Assembly: GCA_016840085.1 (NCBI GenBank)
Contig: JAEOTA010000036.1
Span: 100,813 to 164,812, forward strand
Direction: 5' to 3'
From: Promethearchaeota archaeon
GTDB lineage: Archaea; Asgardarchaeota; Lokiarchaeia; Sigyniarchaeales; SOKP01
DNA length: 64,000 nt
This document shows, piece after piece, positions 17,581 through 26,390 of the stretch. The first letter of the stretch is position 1; every line of letters begins with the position of its first letter. The notes under the pieces were generated by a model. It was not told the origin of the DNA and searched no databases. It worked only from the letters and a program-made list of their open reading frames with translations. Both the position numbers and the translations under genes were made by a program.

Positions 17581-18246
17581 ATGAACACGTTTATAACTCT
17601 TCGGAAGGAAAATGAAAGAGAAATACCTGATAAGTTTAAAAAATATGACTTTCGAATGCCTGAAGCTTTAATTCGGTATTTTTTTAAAATTTATACGAAA
17701 AACGGAGATAAAGTATTTGACATGTTCGCTGGTCTTGGCACAACCTTAATTGTGGCAGAAGAAATGAACCTTATACCCTTTGGAATTGAACTGAGAGAGG
17801 AATTTTGTGATTATATTAAAACTATATTAATAAATAAAAACAACATTATTCATGGTGATGCACGTAATTTAAACAATTATAATCTTCCTAAAATGGACTT
17901 TTGTATTACATCACCACCATATATGCATAAAGATGATGAAGAATTCGCCCTTTCATCATATACAACTAAAGGCACATATAATAAGTATTTACAAGAATTA
18001 AGAGAAATTTATGTAAAGCTCAAAACAATTTTAAAACCTGATTGTTATATCATTATCGAAGTTGCAAATCTAAAAAGAAATGAAATCACCACTCTCGCAT
18101 GGGATATTGGAAGAGCAATCTCTAAAGTCTTTCAATTCATAGGAGAAGTTATAATTGGCTGGGAAAAAGAAGAAAGTTCAAAAGAAAATGGTACTTATGG
18201 GTATGGATATGACCATTCTTACTGTTTAATTTTTAGAAATACTTAA
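17581..18246 (+). CDS. SAM-dependent DNA methyltransferase-like protein (TSPPY motif)
   Basis: ATG at 17581 is chosen; an in-frame TTG at 17566 adds five residues. The 221-residue product has the SAM-binding motif KVFDMFAGLGTTLIVAEEM (about residues 44-62) and the amino-methylase motif DFCITSPPYM (about 107-116). The order FxGxGT before SPPY is that of N4-cytosine/N6-adenine methylases of the beta-like arrangement; tRNA and other amino-group methylases also use (S/D)PPY. There is no target-recognition domain of usual size and no restriction enzyme gene nearby, so an orphan DNA or RNA methylase is the cautious reading. It stands alone on the plus strand. Confidence 0.75.
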   Translation: MNTFITLRKENEREIPDKFKKYDFRMPEALIRYFFKIYTKNGDKVFDMFAGLGTTLIVAEEMNLIPFGIELREEFCDYIKTILINKNNIIHGDARNLNNYNLPKMDFCITSPPYMHKDDEEFALSSYTTKGTYNKYLQELREIYVKLKTILKPDCYIIIEVANLKRNEITTLAWDIGRAISKVFQFIGEVIIGWEKEESSKENGTYGYGYDHSYCLIFRNT

Positions 18247-18304
18247 ATTTGGAAGAATTAATTAAATTTTTCCTTCTGATTCCATACTTTAAATAGAGAT
18301 CATT

Positions 18305-19102
18305 CTAGCGATCATCAGATTTACTTTGTTTATAATCCAGTTCTCTCTTGATGAAATTTATATTCTCTTTAAGAGTATCTGCGATAGGTTCATCACTCAG
18401 ATTAAGGTTATCCAAAATATCTATAGCATCTTCAAAAAGTTTTAATGCTTCTGGATATTGAGAACGTTTGTAATACACACCAGGTATGTTGAAGAATTTA
18501 AACGCAATACATTGTATTGCTGTTATTAAAACCCAAATTATTATAAGTATTGTTAATATCCATTCTATTAATGGATTAAGCGTAATTAAAAGGAGCAATA
18601 AAACACCTCCTATAATAAAGCCGTAATATGCTACGTATTTTTTAAAAGCTGGTCCTTTATATAATTTTGATTTAGGGCCTTGATACATTAATATACTATA
18701 AAGAACAATATATATACCTGATCCAGTAAAAGCTATAACTGCAACAAAAGCGTGAAATATAAGAAAGGCTTCTATGTATGTCTCATCAGGAATTATACCA
18801 ACTAAAGCAATACACACACAAGTGAAAACCGATATCCCTGTAGCTAGTCTTCTAATATTGTCTTCTATATTTACTAATTCTCTTTCGAGATATAGAAAAA
18901 ATGGGATTAGTAATGACCCAGCTACCACAAAACCAATACTAAATAATGACTTTGCTTGACCTTCCCCTAAAGAACTTACAGCATGTCTTAATGGAGTATA
19001 TCCAGGAGTAAGACATGCAGCAATAGGCAATATTATAGCTACAAATAATGTTCCAAAAAAACCAAATAAAACTTCCATCCTAGTTTCCTTTCTTGATACC
19101 AT
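18305..19102 (-). CDS. DUF998-like membrane protein with a C-terminal TPR-like repeat
   Basis: 265 residues. Six hydrophobic segments span residues 9-205. The first loop carries PGYTPLRHAVSSLGEGQAK, matching the PGYs..R..iSdLG signature of DUF998 proteins. The last membrane segment is followed by a cytoplasmic tail YYKRSQYPEALKLFEDAIDI, which fits one tetratricopeptide repeat, then a charged helix. The combination of DUF998 with a TPR-like tail is unusual to me. DUF998 has no established function. A second ATG eight codons downstream is also possible. Confidence 0.7.
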   Translation of the reverse strand: MVSRKETRMEVLFGFFGTLFVAIILPIAACLTPGYTPLRHAVSSLGEGQAKSLFSIGFVVAGSLLIPFFLYLERELVNIEDNIRRLATGISVFTCVCIALVGIIPDETYIEAFLIFHAFVAVIAFTGSGIYIVLYSILMYQGPKSKLYKGPAFKKYVAYYGFIIGGVLLLLLITLNPLIEWILTILIIIWVLITAIQCIAFKFFNIPGVYYKRSQYPEALKLFEDAIDILDNLNLSDEPIADTLKENINFIKRELDYKQSKSDDR

Positions 19103-19420
19103 TATAATTTAACCTCATTTAATATAGCCTTTTTGAATCTCTAGTTTTTTTTTAATAAAATAATTTGTCAATAAACTTATTAAATTTTTACTTGATTTGT
19201 GTTAATTAAATTTTTTTTGGTGATAGGGAAATACAAAAAAATTTGAAAAAATATCAACCTTTAGTAAATGTTTTAAATAAATATGTAATATTCATTAAAC
19301 ATAAAAAATTAAATAAAAAAGAATCATAAAGTCTTAATTAAGAAAAAAGAGCTAAAAATTTTTGTTCAATCTATAATAAAGCTCTAAAAATTAACATTAT
19401 TCGAGATATTGTGAAAAATC
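19103..19420 (+). other. AT-rich intergenic region, 318 bases
   Basis: This divergent spacer between the DUF998 gene and the GTPase gene has no open frame of note and no RNA structure I could support. It presumably carries two opposing promoters; several TTTAAATA-like boxes make any single choice arbitrary. Confidence 0.5.
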
Positions 19421-19966
19421 ATGGAAGAAGAATTAAAAGAAAAATTTACATTTAAGGTAACGGTCATTGGAGACGGATTTGTAGGGAAGACATCTTTAAT
19501 AAATAAATTTACTCAAGGAGGTTTTCAAGAAGATTACATTCAAACTATTGGAGCTCAATGGTCAAAATTTGAAGAAGAACTTGAGGGAGATATATGTAAA
19601 CTATTTTTTTGGGATATAGCTGGTCAAGATGCGTTCCATTTTTTACGACCTGTTTTTTATAAATCAAGTTTAGCAGCTATTATAGTCTTTTCTATTGAGG
19701 ATAATGATTTTGGTCAAGAAAGTTTCAAACATGTAGTGAATTGGCATGACGAGATCAAGAAATTTTGTGGTGATATTCCAGTTGTACTTTTCGGTAATAA
19801 ATTTGATCTAGTTGATGAAGAAAATATAGATGATGAAAATATTTTAAAATTAGTTGACAAGCGGAACTTTATTGGGTATTATCGAACATCAGCAAAAACA
19901 GGACATAATGTTGAGGATGCCTTCAAAGCAATAATTAAAGAATTACATGATAGATATAAATCTTAA
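19421..19966 (+). CDS. Ras/Rab-like small GTPase
   Basis: 181 residues, the single-domain Ras-superfamily size. All five nucleotide motifs are present: G1 GDGFVGKTS (residues 17-25), G2 threonine in YIQTIGAQ, G3 DIAGQD (about 67-72), G4 GNKFDLV (about 125-131) and G5 TSAKTG (about 152-157). The switch II glutamine is kept, so GTP hydrolysis should be normal. No C-terminal cysteine for lipidation is present in the frame. A possible zinc-binding peptide continues in frame after the TAA. Such GTPases act in membrane or cytoskeletal regulation in Asgard archaea; the effector is unknown. Confidence 0.9.
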   Translation: MEEELKEKFTFKVTVIGDGFVGKTSLINKFTQGGFQEDYIQTIGAQWSKFEEELEGDICKLFFWDIAGQDAFHFLRPVFYKSSLAAIIVFSIEDNDFGQESFKHVVNWHDEIKKFCGDIPVVLFGNKFDLVDEENIDDENILKLVDKRNFIGYYRTSAKTGHNVEDAFKAIIKELHDRYKS

Positions 19967-20050
19967 AACTCAGTTTCAATCTCAAAACATAAATTATCCC
20001 TAAAAAAATGCAGTTTCTGTGGTAAGAAAATTGAAATAGAGCCATCCTAA
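19967..20050 (+). other. In-frame zinc-knuckle-like coding remnant after the GTPase stop
   Basis: Directly after the TAA of the GTPase the same frame stays open for 27 codons and encodes KKCSFCGKKIEIEPS before TAA at 20048-20050. A CxxCGK half-knuckle there by chance is not very likely, so it may be a lost C-terminal extension or stop-codon readthrough. There is no second CxxC, so a complete zinc site is not formed. Confidence 0.25.
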
Positions 20051-20087
20051 TTAATATGTTTTAGACATTTTATAGGAGTAATCAAGA

Positions 20088-20110
20088 TAAAAAAAAATAA
20101 GAAAAAATAA
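20088..20110 (-). terminator. T-rich terminator after the AOR operon
   Basis: The minus strand has two T-runs (six and nine or more) starting 8 bases after the stop at 20118, a typical archaeal oligo-T terminator position. Confidence 0.45.
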
Positions 20111-20117
20111 TTAATTT

Positions 20118-20345
20118 CTAACTTTTATAGTCTTCAAGAATAGTGCCAAAAAGACGCTTTACAGCATCAATTCGAGTTTCTTCGCCAATTTGTTCAACAT
20201 CTTTCAAGCTAATAGCTTCTTTTGGACAAACTAAGATACACTGGGGTTCCTTTACACCACTTTCCTCATCAATAAATTCTTCTTTCATGTTTTCGCAGAG
20301 ATCACAAACCAATGCTTTTTGAGTATCCAAGTGTAGGCTAATCAC
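20118..20345 (-). CDS. C-terminal part of AOR-associated ferredoxin (frameshifted)
   Basis: The 75-codon frame starts at a GTG that overlaps the stop of the upstream part (GTGA). It encodes ISLHLDTQKALVCDLCENM and PQCILVCPKEAI, the normal C-terminal half of four-cluster ferredoxin subunits such as those with AOR. The frame is also open before the GTG and reads RACDFGV, which is the end of the ferredoxin motif missing from the upstream part. So the two pieces were one gene. Stop-start overlap could still allow coupled translation of the second piece. Confidence 0.6.
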   Translation of the reverse strand: MISLHLDTQKALVCDLCENMKEEFIDEESGVKEPQCILVCPKEAISLKDVEQIGEETRIDAVKRLFGTILEDYKS

Positions 20346-20704
20346 GCCAAAATCGCAGGCTCTCTTGCTAATGTACGCGATTTGCTAATACATTCTACGC
20401 AGAACCCGCAACCATTACATTTATCATCATCTACGATAATAGATCCTGTTTCTGGATTTTGTTCTAAAGCTTTTTCTGGACAACTACGAATACATGGCGC
20501 ATCTTCGCATTTTTGGCATGCTAATGCAATATTAAATATTGGTTCGATTCTAACTCTATGAATTCTTGCATTAATAGGGTTAAATTCACTATCATGAACA
20601 AAAGAACATACTGATTCGCATGTTTCACATCCTGTGCATAAATTCGGGTCAATAACAATGAATTGGTGGACTTTGCCACCTCTCTTTTTTATTTTACTTG
20701 ACAT
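20342..20704 (-). CDS. N-terminal part of AOR-associated 4Fe-4S ferredoxin subunit
   Basis: 120 residues, beginning directly after the AOR stop. It carries CTGCETCESVCSF (about residues 23-35), CQKCEDAPCIRSCP (about 63-76) and CNGCGFC (about 94-100), the layout of multi-cluster ferredoxin subunits that take electrons from AOR or molybdopterin enzymes. After CVEC the sequence becomes atypical (ISKSRTLAREP) and stops. An 8-base repeat, TTGCTAAT, occurs twice 17 bases apart (20365 and 20382) at this point, so a 17-base duplication probably shifted the frame. The rest of the protein is in the next entry. Confidence 0.7.
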   Translation of the reverse strand: MSSKIKKRGGKVHQFIVIDPNLCTGCETCESVCSFVHDSEFNPINARIHRVRIEPIFNIALACQKCEDAPCIRSCPEKALEQNPETGSIIVDDDKCNGCGFCVECISKSRTLAREPAILA

Positions 20705-22642
20705 TTACTTTTTCTTACCTCCTGCTGGGGTTAATTTTCCAATTACAAAATCCATACCAAGTTTCTTTAGGGTTGCATCTGTTGGGATTCCTGTTTCTTT
20801 ATCCCATCCTCTTGCTTCATAATATCCACTAAGTAACTTCTGATACCCATCTTCATCTAATGTAACTCCTTTTGCTGGACCTTTCGTATGAGGTTCCTTA
20901 AAGAATCTTTCAGGCGGATGATCGTCCGCTCTTGTCCAACCCTCCCTGATATTAAAACACTTTGAAAGTGTTACAATCGCATCTCCTCTTAAAAGCATGG
21001 ATTCTTCTGTGTGTGGAATGCCTGTGACTAATTCATATACCTTTGCCATTTCTGCGTCAGATTCGTAAATACCTCTCGTAAATTTACAAATTATATAAGA
21101 ATCAATAAGAGCATAGACATCTTCTAGCCCCTTAATTGTTTTTCCGCGATCAAGTGGTTTATCATAAGCAAATCTATCAAAAGTACCTTTGGCATCTAAA
21201 CCATATGCTCCATTACGTAAGTGGCAAGCACCTCGTATTGAAACACTCTCTCCAACTGCAAAAGAAGTCATACCATGTAAATCAAAAGCAGGCATCTCTA
21301 AACCTTTAATATGCATACCATAATAGCTAGCATTCTTCCGACCCATTTCTTCTAATCTCCTTCCAGCTTCTTTGGTGCCATCACCAAAAACTTCTCCAGC
21401 AAAACCTTTTCCAAGGATCATTTCTTCTGTAAATCGTACTAGATTTTTCGTAGAACCAAAGGGTAATTTATATCCTAAATCTTTTTCTGTAACAATACCT
21501 TCCTCGAAGCATTCCATACACATTGCAGCCGTAACTCCGCCCGAAATAGCGTCGATTCCTAAGTCATCACATAAAGCAACGCATTTGAATACCGTAGGCC
21601 AGTCATCATTACCACAGGCAGTACCAAAGCTATAACAAATCTCAACATCAATGCTCGCAAATGTGTTTGGCCAATCGGGATGAGTTTTTGGAATTCGTGC
21701 AATATGATCACATGCTATTGAACATTGGGAACAAGCAACTTTTTTCACAACCCAATCAATATTAAGTGTATCACCAGTAAATGTACCATCATCAATTTTC
21801 TCCCAGGTACCCTCCTGGTGATTACGAATAGGAAACATACCAAGCTTATTATAGCTTGTAATACCTGCGGGCGTCCCTAAATCTCGATACTTCGCGGTTG
21901 CTGGGCCATTTGCTACTTTAATCAATTTTTTAGCCTTATTATAGAATTCAACTGGTTTTGCTACTTTGGTACCTTTAGTACCTCTGAAACAAATTGCTTT
22001 TAAATTTTTAGATCCCATAACAGCTCCCATACCTGTTCTACCAGCCTGACGATTTCTATCATTAGTGATACACGCCAATTTACTCATTCTCTCACCCGCA
22101 GAACCTATTGCTAATACAGCTAGTCGTTGATCTTGAAATTCTTCTCGTAGTAATTCTTCAGTTTCCCAACAACCTTTACCCAACAAAGTTTTTTCACATG
22201 GAACTAAATAATAATCGTCATCATCCACAACCATATAAATGGGTTCAGGAGACTTTCCCTTGATTACAATCATATTAATTCCTGCTCTACGAGCTTGGGC
22301 CCCTATAGAGCCAGAAGAAATTGACATACCAAACATTCCAGTTAATGGAGACTTTGCAAAAATACCATATTTGGAGCTAGTTGGTAATATTGTTGTTGGA
22401 AAAGGACCAATGTTCCATATAAATATATTATCTGGGCCTAATGGGTCAATCCCGGGTTTTAGCTCGTCCCATAATACTTTAGCACCAAAACCATAACCTC
22501 CGATCCAATCACGACAGAATTCATCAGATAATTCAGTTTTATCAATTTTTCCCGTAGTCAAATCAACATCAAGTCTAACTTGAGTATATCCTTCAATCTT
22601 ATCAGGTAAAGTTACTTCTTTAGCCTTACTCATATTTTTCAC
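20705..22642 (-). CDS. aor: Aldehyde ferredoxin oxidoreductase family protein (second copy)
   Basis: 645 residues. AOR landmarks are WIGGYGFGAKVLWDEL, FIWNIGPFPTTILPTSSKYG, GAVMGSKNLKAICFRG, the cluster motif CSQCSIACDH (about residue 301), and GACHLRNGAYG where the first copy has the CVGANHNKC block. The first copy's late cluster cysteine thus appears in a different context here, which points to a separate AOR subfamily with a different substrate. The gene abuts its ferredoxin partner, giving an AOR-FeS operon. Tungsten-pterin use and aldehyde or related oxidation are inferred from the family. Confidence 0.9.
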   Translation of the reverse strand: MKNMSKAKEVTLPDKIEGYTQVRLDVDLTTGKIDKTELSDEFCRDWIGGYGFGAKVLWDELKPGIDPLGPDNIFIWNIGPFPTTILPTSSKYGIFAKSPLTGMFGMSISSGSIGAQARRAGINMIVIKGKSPEPIYMVVDDDDYYLVPCEKTLLGKGCWETEELLREEFQDQRLAVLAIGSAGERMSKLACITNDRNRQAGRTGMGAVMGSKNLKAICFRGTKGTKVAKPVEFYNKAKKLIKVANGPATAKYRDLGTPAGITSYNKLGMFPIRNHQEGTWEKIDDGTFTGDTLNIDWVVKKVACSQCSIACDHIARIPKTHPDWPNTFASIDVEICYSFGTACGNDDWPTVFKCVALCDDLGIDAISGGVTAAMCMECFEEGIVTEKDLGYKLPFGSTKNLVRFTEEMILGKGFAGEVFGDGTKEAGRRLEEMGRKNASYYGMHIKGLEMPAFDLHGMTSFAVGESVSIRGACHLRNGAYGLDAKGTFDRFAYDKPLDRGKTIKGLEDVYALIDSYIICKFTRGIYESDAEMAKVYELVTGIPHTEESMLLRGDAIVTLSKCFNIREGWTRADDHPPERFFKEPHTKGPAKGVTLDEDGYQKLLSGYYEARGWDKETGIPTDATLKKLGMDFVIGKLTPAGGKKK

Positions 22643-22847
22643 TTAAAATTAATTTTTAAATTTGTATTTGATTGTAGATATTAAAAATAAACTATCAAAA
22701 TTTTAAAGGTTACTTGTTAACCCTAAAAAACACTTTCTTTAAGATTAGTGAAATCATAAATAGGAGTAAGAATGGTTGGTGTTGTTGATTAATTTACATA
22801 ACTGTAAATGTAGTGTTTTTAAAATGAATTTTCTTACTAACTCTTTC

Positions 22848-23294
22848 TTACCAAAATTCGACCTTCAATGTATTTTGAATTGTTTTTACTATACTAAAAT
22901 GGTTTTTATCTGAAGTTATTATAGTAAAATCTCTTGAAATTGCTATTGCACTAAGAATTGCATCAATTAAAGGAATTGGTTTTCCGTTTAGTTTTAATTT
23001 ATATAATAACTCTCCAAGAATCTTAGCATCCTCCAAGTTTAAGGAAATTACTCTTTTTTGAGCATCTAGATAATTGACCATTTTATCAAAAAGCTTTTTC
23101 TGAATATTCAATTTTTCAAGACTTTTTTGTTGAAATTCCTGATCTTGAAATCCAATATATATTTCTGAAATCGAATAAGTAGTAAGATAGATAGGTTGAT
23201 TTTTAGAGGATATTGACTGATATTTTTTTACAATTTCTTGTTTTCCGCGTAAAATCGCAATGATAATATTAGTATCAAGTAAAAACATTGTCAT
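22848..23294 (-). CDS. vapC: VapC-type PIN-domain toxin
   Basis: 148 residues. PIN acidic residues are visible: MFLLDTNIII (Asp near residue 7), SISEIYIG (Glu near 44), PLIDAILSAIA (Asp near 101) and ITSDKNHF (Asp near 120). PIN toxins are magnesium-dependent ribonucleases that cut tRNA or rRNA. The first ATG starts MTMFLL; the second, two codons later, is equally possible. It follows the antitoxin gene by 3 bases, the standard antitoxin-first order. Confidence 0.88.
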   Translation of the reverse strand: MTMFLLDTNIIIAILRGKQEIVKKYQSISSKNQPIYLTTYSISEIYIGFQDQEFQQKSLEKLNIQKKLFDKMVNYLDAQKRVISLNLEDAKILGELLYKLKLNGKPIPLIDAILSAIAISRDFTIITSDKNHFSIVKTIQNTLKVEFW

Positions 23295-23297
23295 CTA

Positions 23298-23540
23298 TTA
23301 TTTTATATTATTCGTTAAATAAGAGGATCGATAAGATTTTATTAGTTGTTCGATTTCTTCCCACAACTCATTATCATCACTAAAAATACCAGAAAATTCT
23401 AGTAAGGGATCCTTTAAAAACGGATCTTGCATAGAACAGAGACGAATAATCAAATCTGAATATGATTCATTTTCTTTCTTCAATTTTTTAAGCATTTTAT
23501 AAGATTTTTCATTTAACGAGATTGTTTTTTGAGTCATCAT
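23298..23540 (-). CDS. vapB: VapB-type antitoxin
   Basis: 80 residues. The N-terminus QKTISLNEKSYKMLKKLKK fits the DNA-binding end of COG1753-type VapB antitoxins, followed by ESYSDLIIRL and a C-terminal acidic/aromatic tail that would wrap the toxin. It precedes the PIN gene by 3 bases. A set of inverted half-sites lies just upstream and is a likely autoregulation site. Confidence 0.85.
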   Translation of the reverse strand: MMTQKTISLNEKSYKMLKKLKKENESYSDLIIRLCSMQDPFLKDPLLEFSGIFSDDNELWEEIEQLIKSYRSSYLTNNIK

Positions 23541-23562
23541 TAGTCTTATATTATTTTAAATA

Positions 23563-23590
23563 TAAATAGATTTCTATTTAGATCTATTTA
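23563..23590 (-). promoter_or_regulatory. VapBC operator: three TAAATAGA half-sites
   Basis: TAAATAGA (23563-23570), two bases, TCTATTTA (23573-23580), two bases, TCTATTTA (23583-23590). The first two form a perfect palindrome and the third repeats the second arm at 10-bp spacing. It lies 23 bases upstream of vapB, where a VapB dimer or VapBC complex would repress. Confidence 0.6.
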
Positions 23591-23627
23591 CCCTAAAAAA
23601 ATAGAATATAGTAAAAATTTTAAAGTC

Positions 23628-26390
23628 TTAAATGAGAAATAGTAGTTTACCAATGAAATTTATAAGATCAATTATTTTTATCTTATATTTTAGCTCTTTA
23701 TGTTCATTTAGATAACAATTTAGATGAGCTATGCACTTAGGGCATGCAGTAATTAAATATTCTGCACCTGTATCAATAGCTTGAGTAATTTTCTTTTCTT
23801 GTAAGAGTTTTGAATCTTCACTACATGAAATATATGCTGAAACTCCGCAACAATCAGCATCTTGTCTATTGTCTTCCATTTCAATTAACTCTACAGAGGG
23901 TATTAATTTTAAAACTTCTCGAGGGGCATCGAAAACCTTACTCAATCTACCAAGTCTACATGGATCATGATAGGTTACTTTAATTTTATCAAAACTTGGA
24001 AATGTTATGCCTTCAAATAAGTTTTCTTTTAAAATATATTCAGTAATATGGTATATTTCAAAATCAAACTCAGCACTGTCTTTGAAAAGAGTTTTATATT
24101 CATTTTTCCAAGTATAATATCCTTCAGCGCAGCTAAACACAATTGTTTTAACTCCTGCTTCTTTAAAGAGTTTAACGTTATATTTAGCTAGTTTCTCAAA
24201 ACTTTTGATATCACCTTGCCATAAAAGATCATGCCCACAACATTTTTCTTCACCTAAAACTACTGGTGTAATATCACTTTGGTTCATTAGTGCTATTACA
24301 CTTTTTGGTATCTCTAAATAATCTAATGTATTAGTTGAACTAAAATTTGGCTGTTCTCCATAATGACAAGTCATAATCCCTGAAGAATCAAGCGATTTAT
24401 TATAATCATCAAGAATTTGATCATAGCTACAGCAGCAATTACAATTCATGCATCTATTTGCCTCTTCAATTGCTTGTGCCTCTGTAAAACCAATTTCTAT
24501 TTCTTCAAAATTAGAGAGTCTTTTTTTTCCTGGTACAAGATTGATTTTTTGTTGCTCTTCTTCTTCAATCTGTTTTTTGGGTATAGGTGAACGTTTTAAA
24601 TTTTCTTTTTTTATCCTTCCTTTTTTTAAATTACGTCCTCTGAGATAACGATCAATTGAATATGCAGCTTCTTGTCCGTGCCCTATTGCTGTTATAGCAA
24701 CCATTTTCGGATTTGGAACAATATCTCCTCCCGCAAAAACACCAGGAATGCTTGTTTCAAAAGTGGTGTTGTCTACTAAGATTTTACCTCTTTCATGTTT
24801 TAATTGATCACCAGTAGCAGCTAGGATTGGTTCTAAGTCCAATCCTTGACCAATTGCGATAACAATTATATCAGCAGTAATTTTAACTTCCGAATTCTCA
24901 ACTTTACTTAATGATTTTCGCCCTGTTTTCGGATCAGGTTCACCCCATTCAATTTTATAACAATTTAAAGCTAATTTATTGTCAGACTCTTCCGTTATTT
25001 TTGAAGTAGAGGTCTTAAAGTGATAAGTTATTAATTCCCATTCAGCGTCATGAATATCTCTAAGAACTAGTTTTAGATCTTCTTCAGTTAATATATCTAC
25101 AAGATCAACTTTAGTTGCCCCTAGCCGTAGGGCAATTTCAGCAACATCAACAGCAACAGCCCCACCCCCTATAATTCCAAACCTTTTCCCTTTGAACTCA
25201 TCTTTATTTTGGGGGAATTTATATTTACGTTCTAATAGAAAATCAAGAGCAACATGCACATTTGGGAGATTTTCTCCCTCAAGGCGAAGAGTTTTTGGAA
25301 TATATAGGCCTGTAGCAAGAAAAAATGCTTTATAATCCTGTTTTTTAAGATCAGCAAGAGTTAAATCTGGTCCAAAGGATTTATTTGTTAAGATTTCAAC
25401 TCCCATATTTTTTATGAACTCAACATCATTATCAAGTGCTTTATCTGAGAGTCTATGTTGTGGAACTCCATATCTAACCATCCCCCCAATTTTATCCCCT
25501 TTTTCGAAAATTGTAGGTTTATATCCCATTCTTGCAAGAAAATAAGCAGCAGATAATCCTGCAGGTCCGGCACCAATTATTGCTATTTTTTCTTTATCTT
25601 GTTTTACAGGTTTTATTTTACTTAAATTAGGATTATTCATTTCCCAATCTGAGACAAATCGTTTTAAAACTCTAATAGCAATTGGATCGTCAATATATTG
25701 ACGATTGCAATTTAGCGCACAGTATTCTGTACATATTCTCCCGCATAAGAAAGGTAAAGGGTTAGCTTCCCTTATAAGATCAATAGCTTCTTGAAACTTT
25801 CCTTCTGCTATTAAAGAGACATAGCCTTGGACATCTACACCAGCAGGACATGCGCATGAACATGGGGCAATTCCAGTCATATATGGAGTGCACCCCATAA
25901 AATAACCAATTTCTCCCTTATCAGTTACCTTTAAATCGGTTCCTTCCAAAAAACCAAGCTTATTTGTAATTTTTATTTTATCATTAGCCATTAAATAGGG
26001 TAAACTAGAGTATTCTCTATTATGATGACATTTAAGCATTTCATCTTGTAATGGTTTGTAATCTGAAGCGAGAGAACGGAGATCTTTTATAATTTGAGTG
26101 AAATTAACCCCAATTTCTTCTTTTGTCATAGGGCAATATTCGGAACATAATCCACATGTAAGGCATTTCCAAATATTATTATTCTTTAGAACCTCTTCTG
26201 GAGATAAAAAGGATAAATCCACAATTAAACTACGAGGATAAAAGAGGTCAAGAAATGCTGTAGGACAAACATTATTACAGCGATTACAATTATAACAGTA
26301 ATCAGCAGCAGCATTTACTTTCTTAATAATTTCTATTGACTCCTTACTCACAAGTTTTTCAATTGGTTCTTTATCTTTAGATACCATCAT
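23628..26390 (-). CDS. HdrD-like iron-sulfur protein with nested GltD/NfnB-like flavoprotein
   Basis: 920 residues. Residues 32-87 hold two ferredoxin motifs (CYNCNRCNNVCP, CLTCGLCSEYCP) as in HdrC/GlpC. A CCG domain then begins with GYFMGCTPYM (about 162-171) but is interrupted at about 173 by APCSCACPAGVDVQGYVSLI, the start of a glutamate-synthase small-subunit module with FAD site AIIGAGPAGLSAA (about 270), NAD(P) site FGIIGGGAVAVD (about 405) and closing CMNCNCCC (about 650). The CCG domain then resumes with EEKCCGHDLLW (about 715), and a second one follows with YHDPCRLGRL and DADCCGVSAY (about 847). Inferred role: NAD(P)H-linked disulfide reduction or electron confurcation. Confidence 0.85.
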   Translation of the reverse strand: MMVSKDKEPIEKLVSKESIEIIKKVNAAADYCYNCNRCNNVCPTAFLDLFYPRSLIVDLSFLSPEEVLKNNNIWKCLTCGLCSEYCPMTKEEIGVNFTQIIKDLRSLASDYKPLQDEMLKCHHNREYSSLPYLMANDKIKITNKLGFLEGTDLKVTDKGEIGYFMGCTPYMTGIAPCSCACPAGVDVQGYVSLIAEGKFQEAIDLIREANPLPFLCGRICTEYCALNCNRQYIDDPIAIRVLKRFVSDWEMNNPNLSKIKPVKQDKEKIAIIGAGPAGLSAAYFLARMGYKPTIFEKGDKIGGMVRYGVPQHRLSDKALDNDVEFIKNMGVEILTNKSFGPDLTLADLKKQDYKAFFLATGLYIPKTLRLEGENLPNVHVALDFLLERKYKFPQNKDEFKGKRFGIIGGGAVAVDVAEIALRLGATKVDLVDILTEEDLKLVLRDIHDAEWELITYHFKTSTSKITEESDNKLALNCYKIEWGEPDPKTGRKSLSKVENSEVKITADIIVIAIGQGLDLEPILAATGDQLKHERGKILVDNTTFETSIPGVFAGGDIVPNPKMVAITAIGHGQEAAYSIDRYLRGRNLKKGRIKKENLKRSPIPKKQIEEEEQQKINLVPGKKRLSNFEEIEIGFTEAQAIEEANRCMNCNCCCSYDQILDDYNKSLDSSGIMTCHYGEQPNFSSTNTLDYLEIPKSVIALMNQSDITPVVLGEEKCCGHDLLWQGDIKSFEKLAKYNVKLFKEAGVKTIVFSCAEGYYTWKNEYKTLFKDSAEFDFEIYHITEYILKENLFEGITFPSFDKIKVTYHDPCRLGRLSKVFDAPREVLKLIPSVELIEMEDNRQDADCCGVSAYISCSEDSKLLQEKKITQAIDTGAEYLITACPKCIAHLNCYLNEHKELKYKIKIIDLINFIGKLLFLI

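Noticed and set aside
22793..22808. Small palindrome TTTACA-taac-TGTAAA
   Set aside because: Six-bp arms in AT-rich DNA occur often by chance, and no promoter or gene start is correctly placed next to it.
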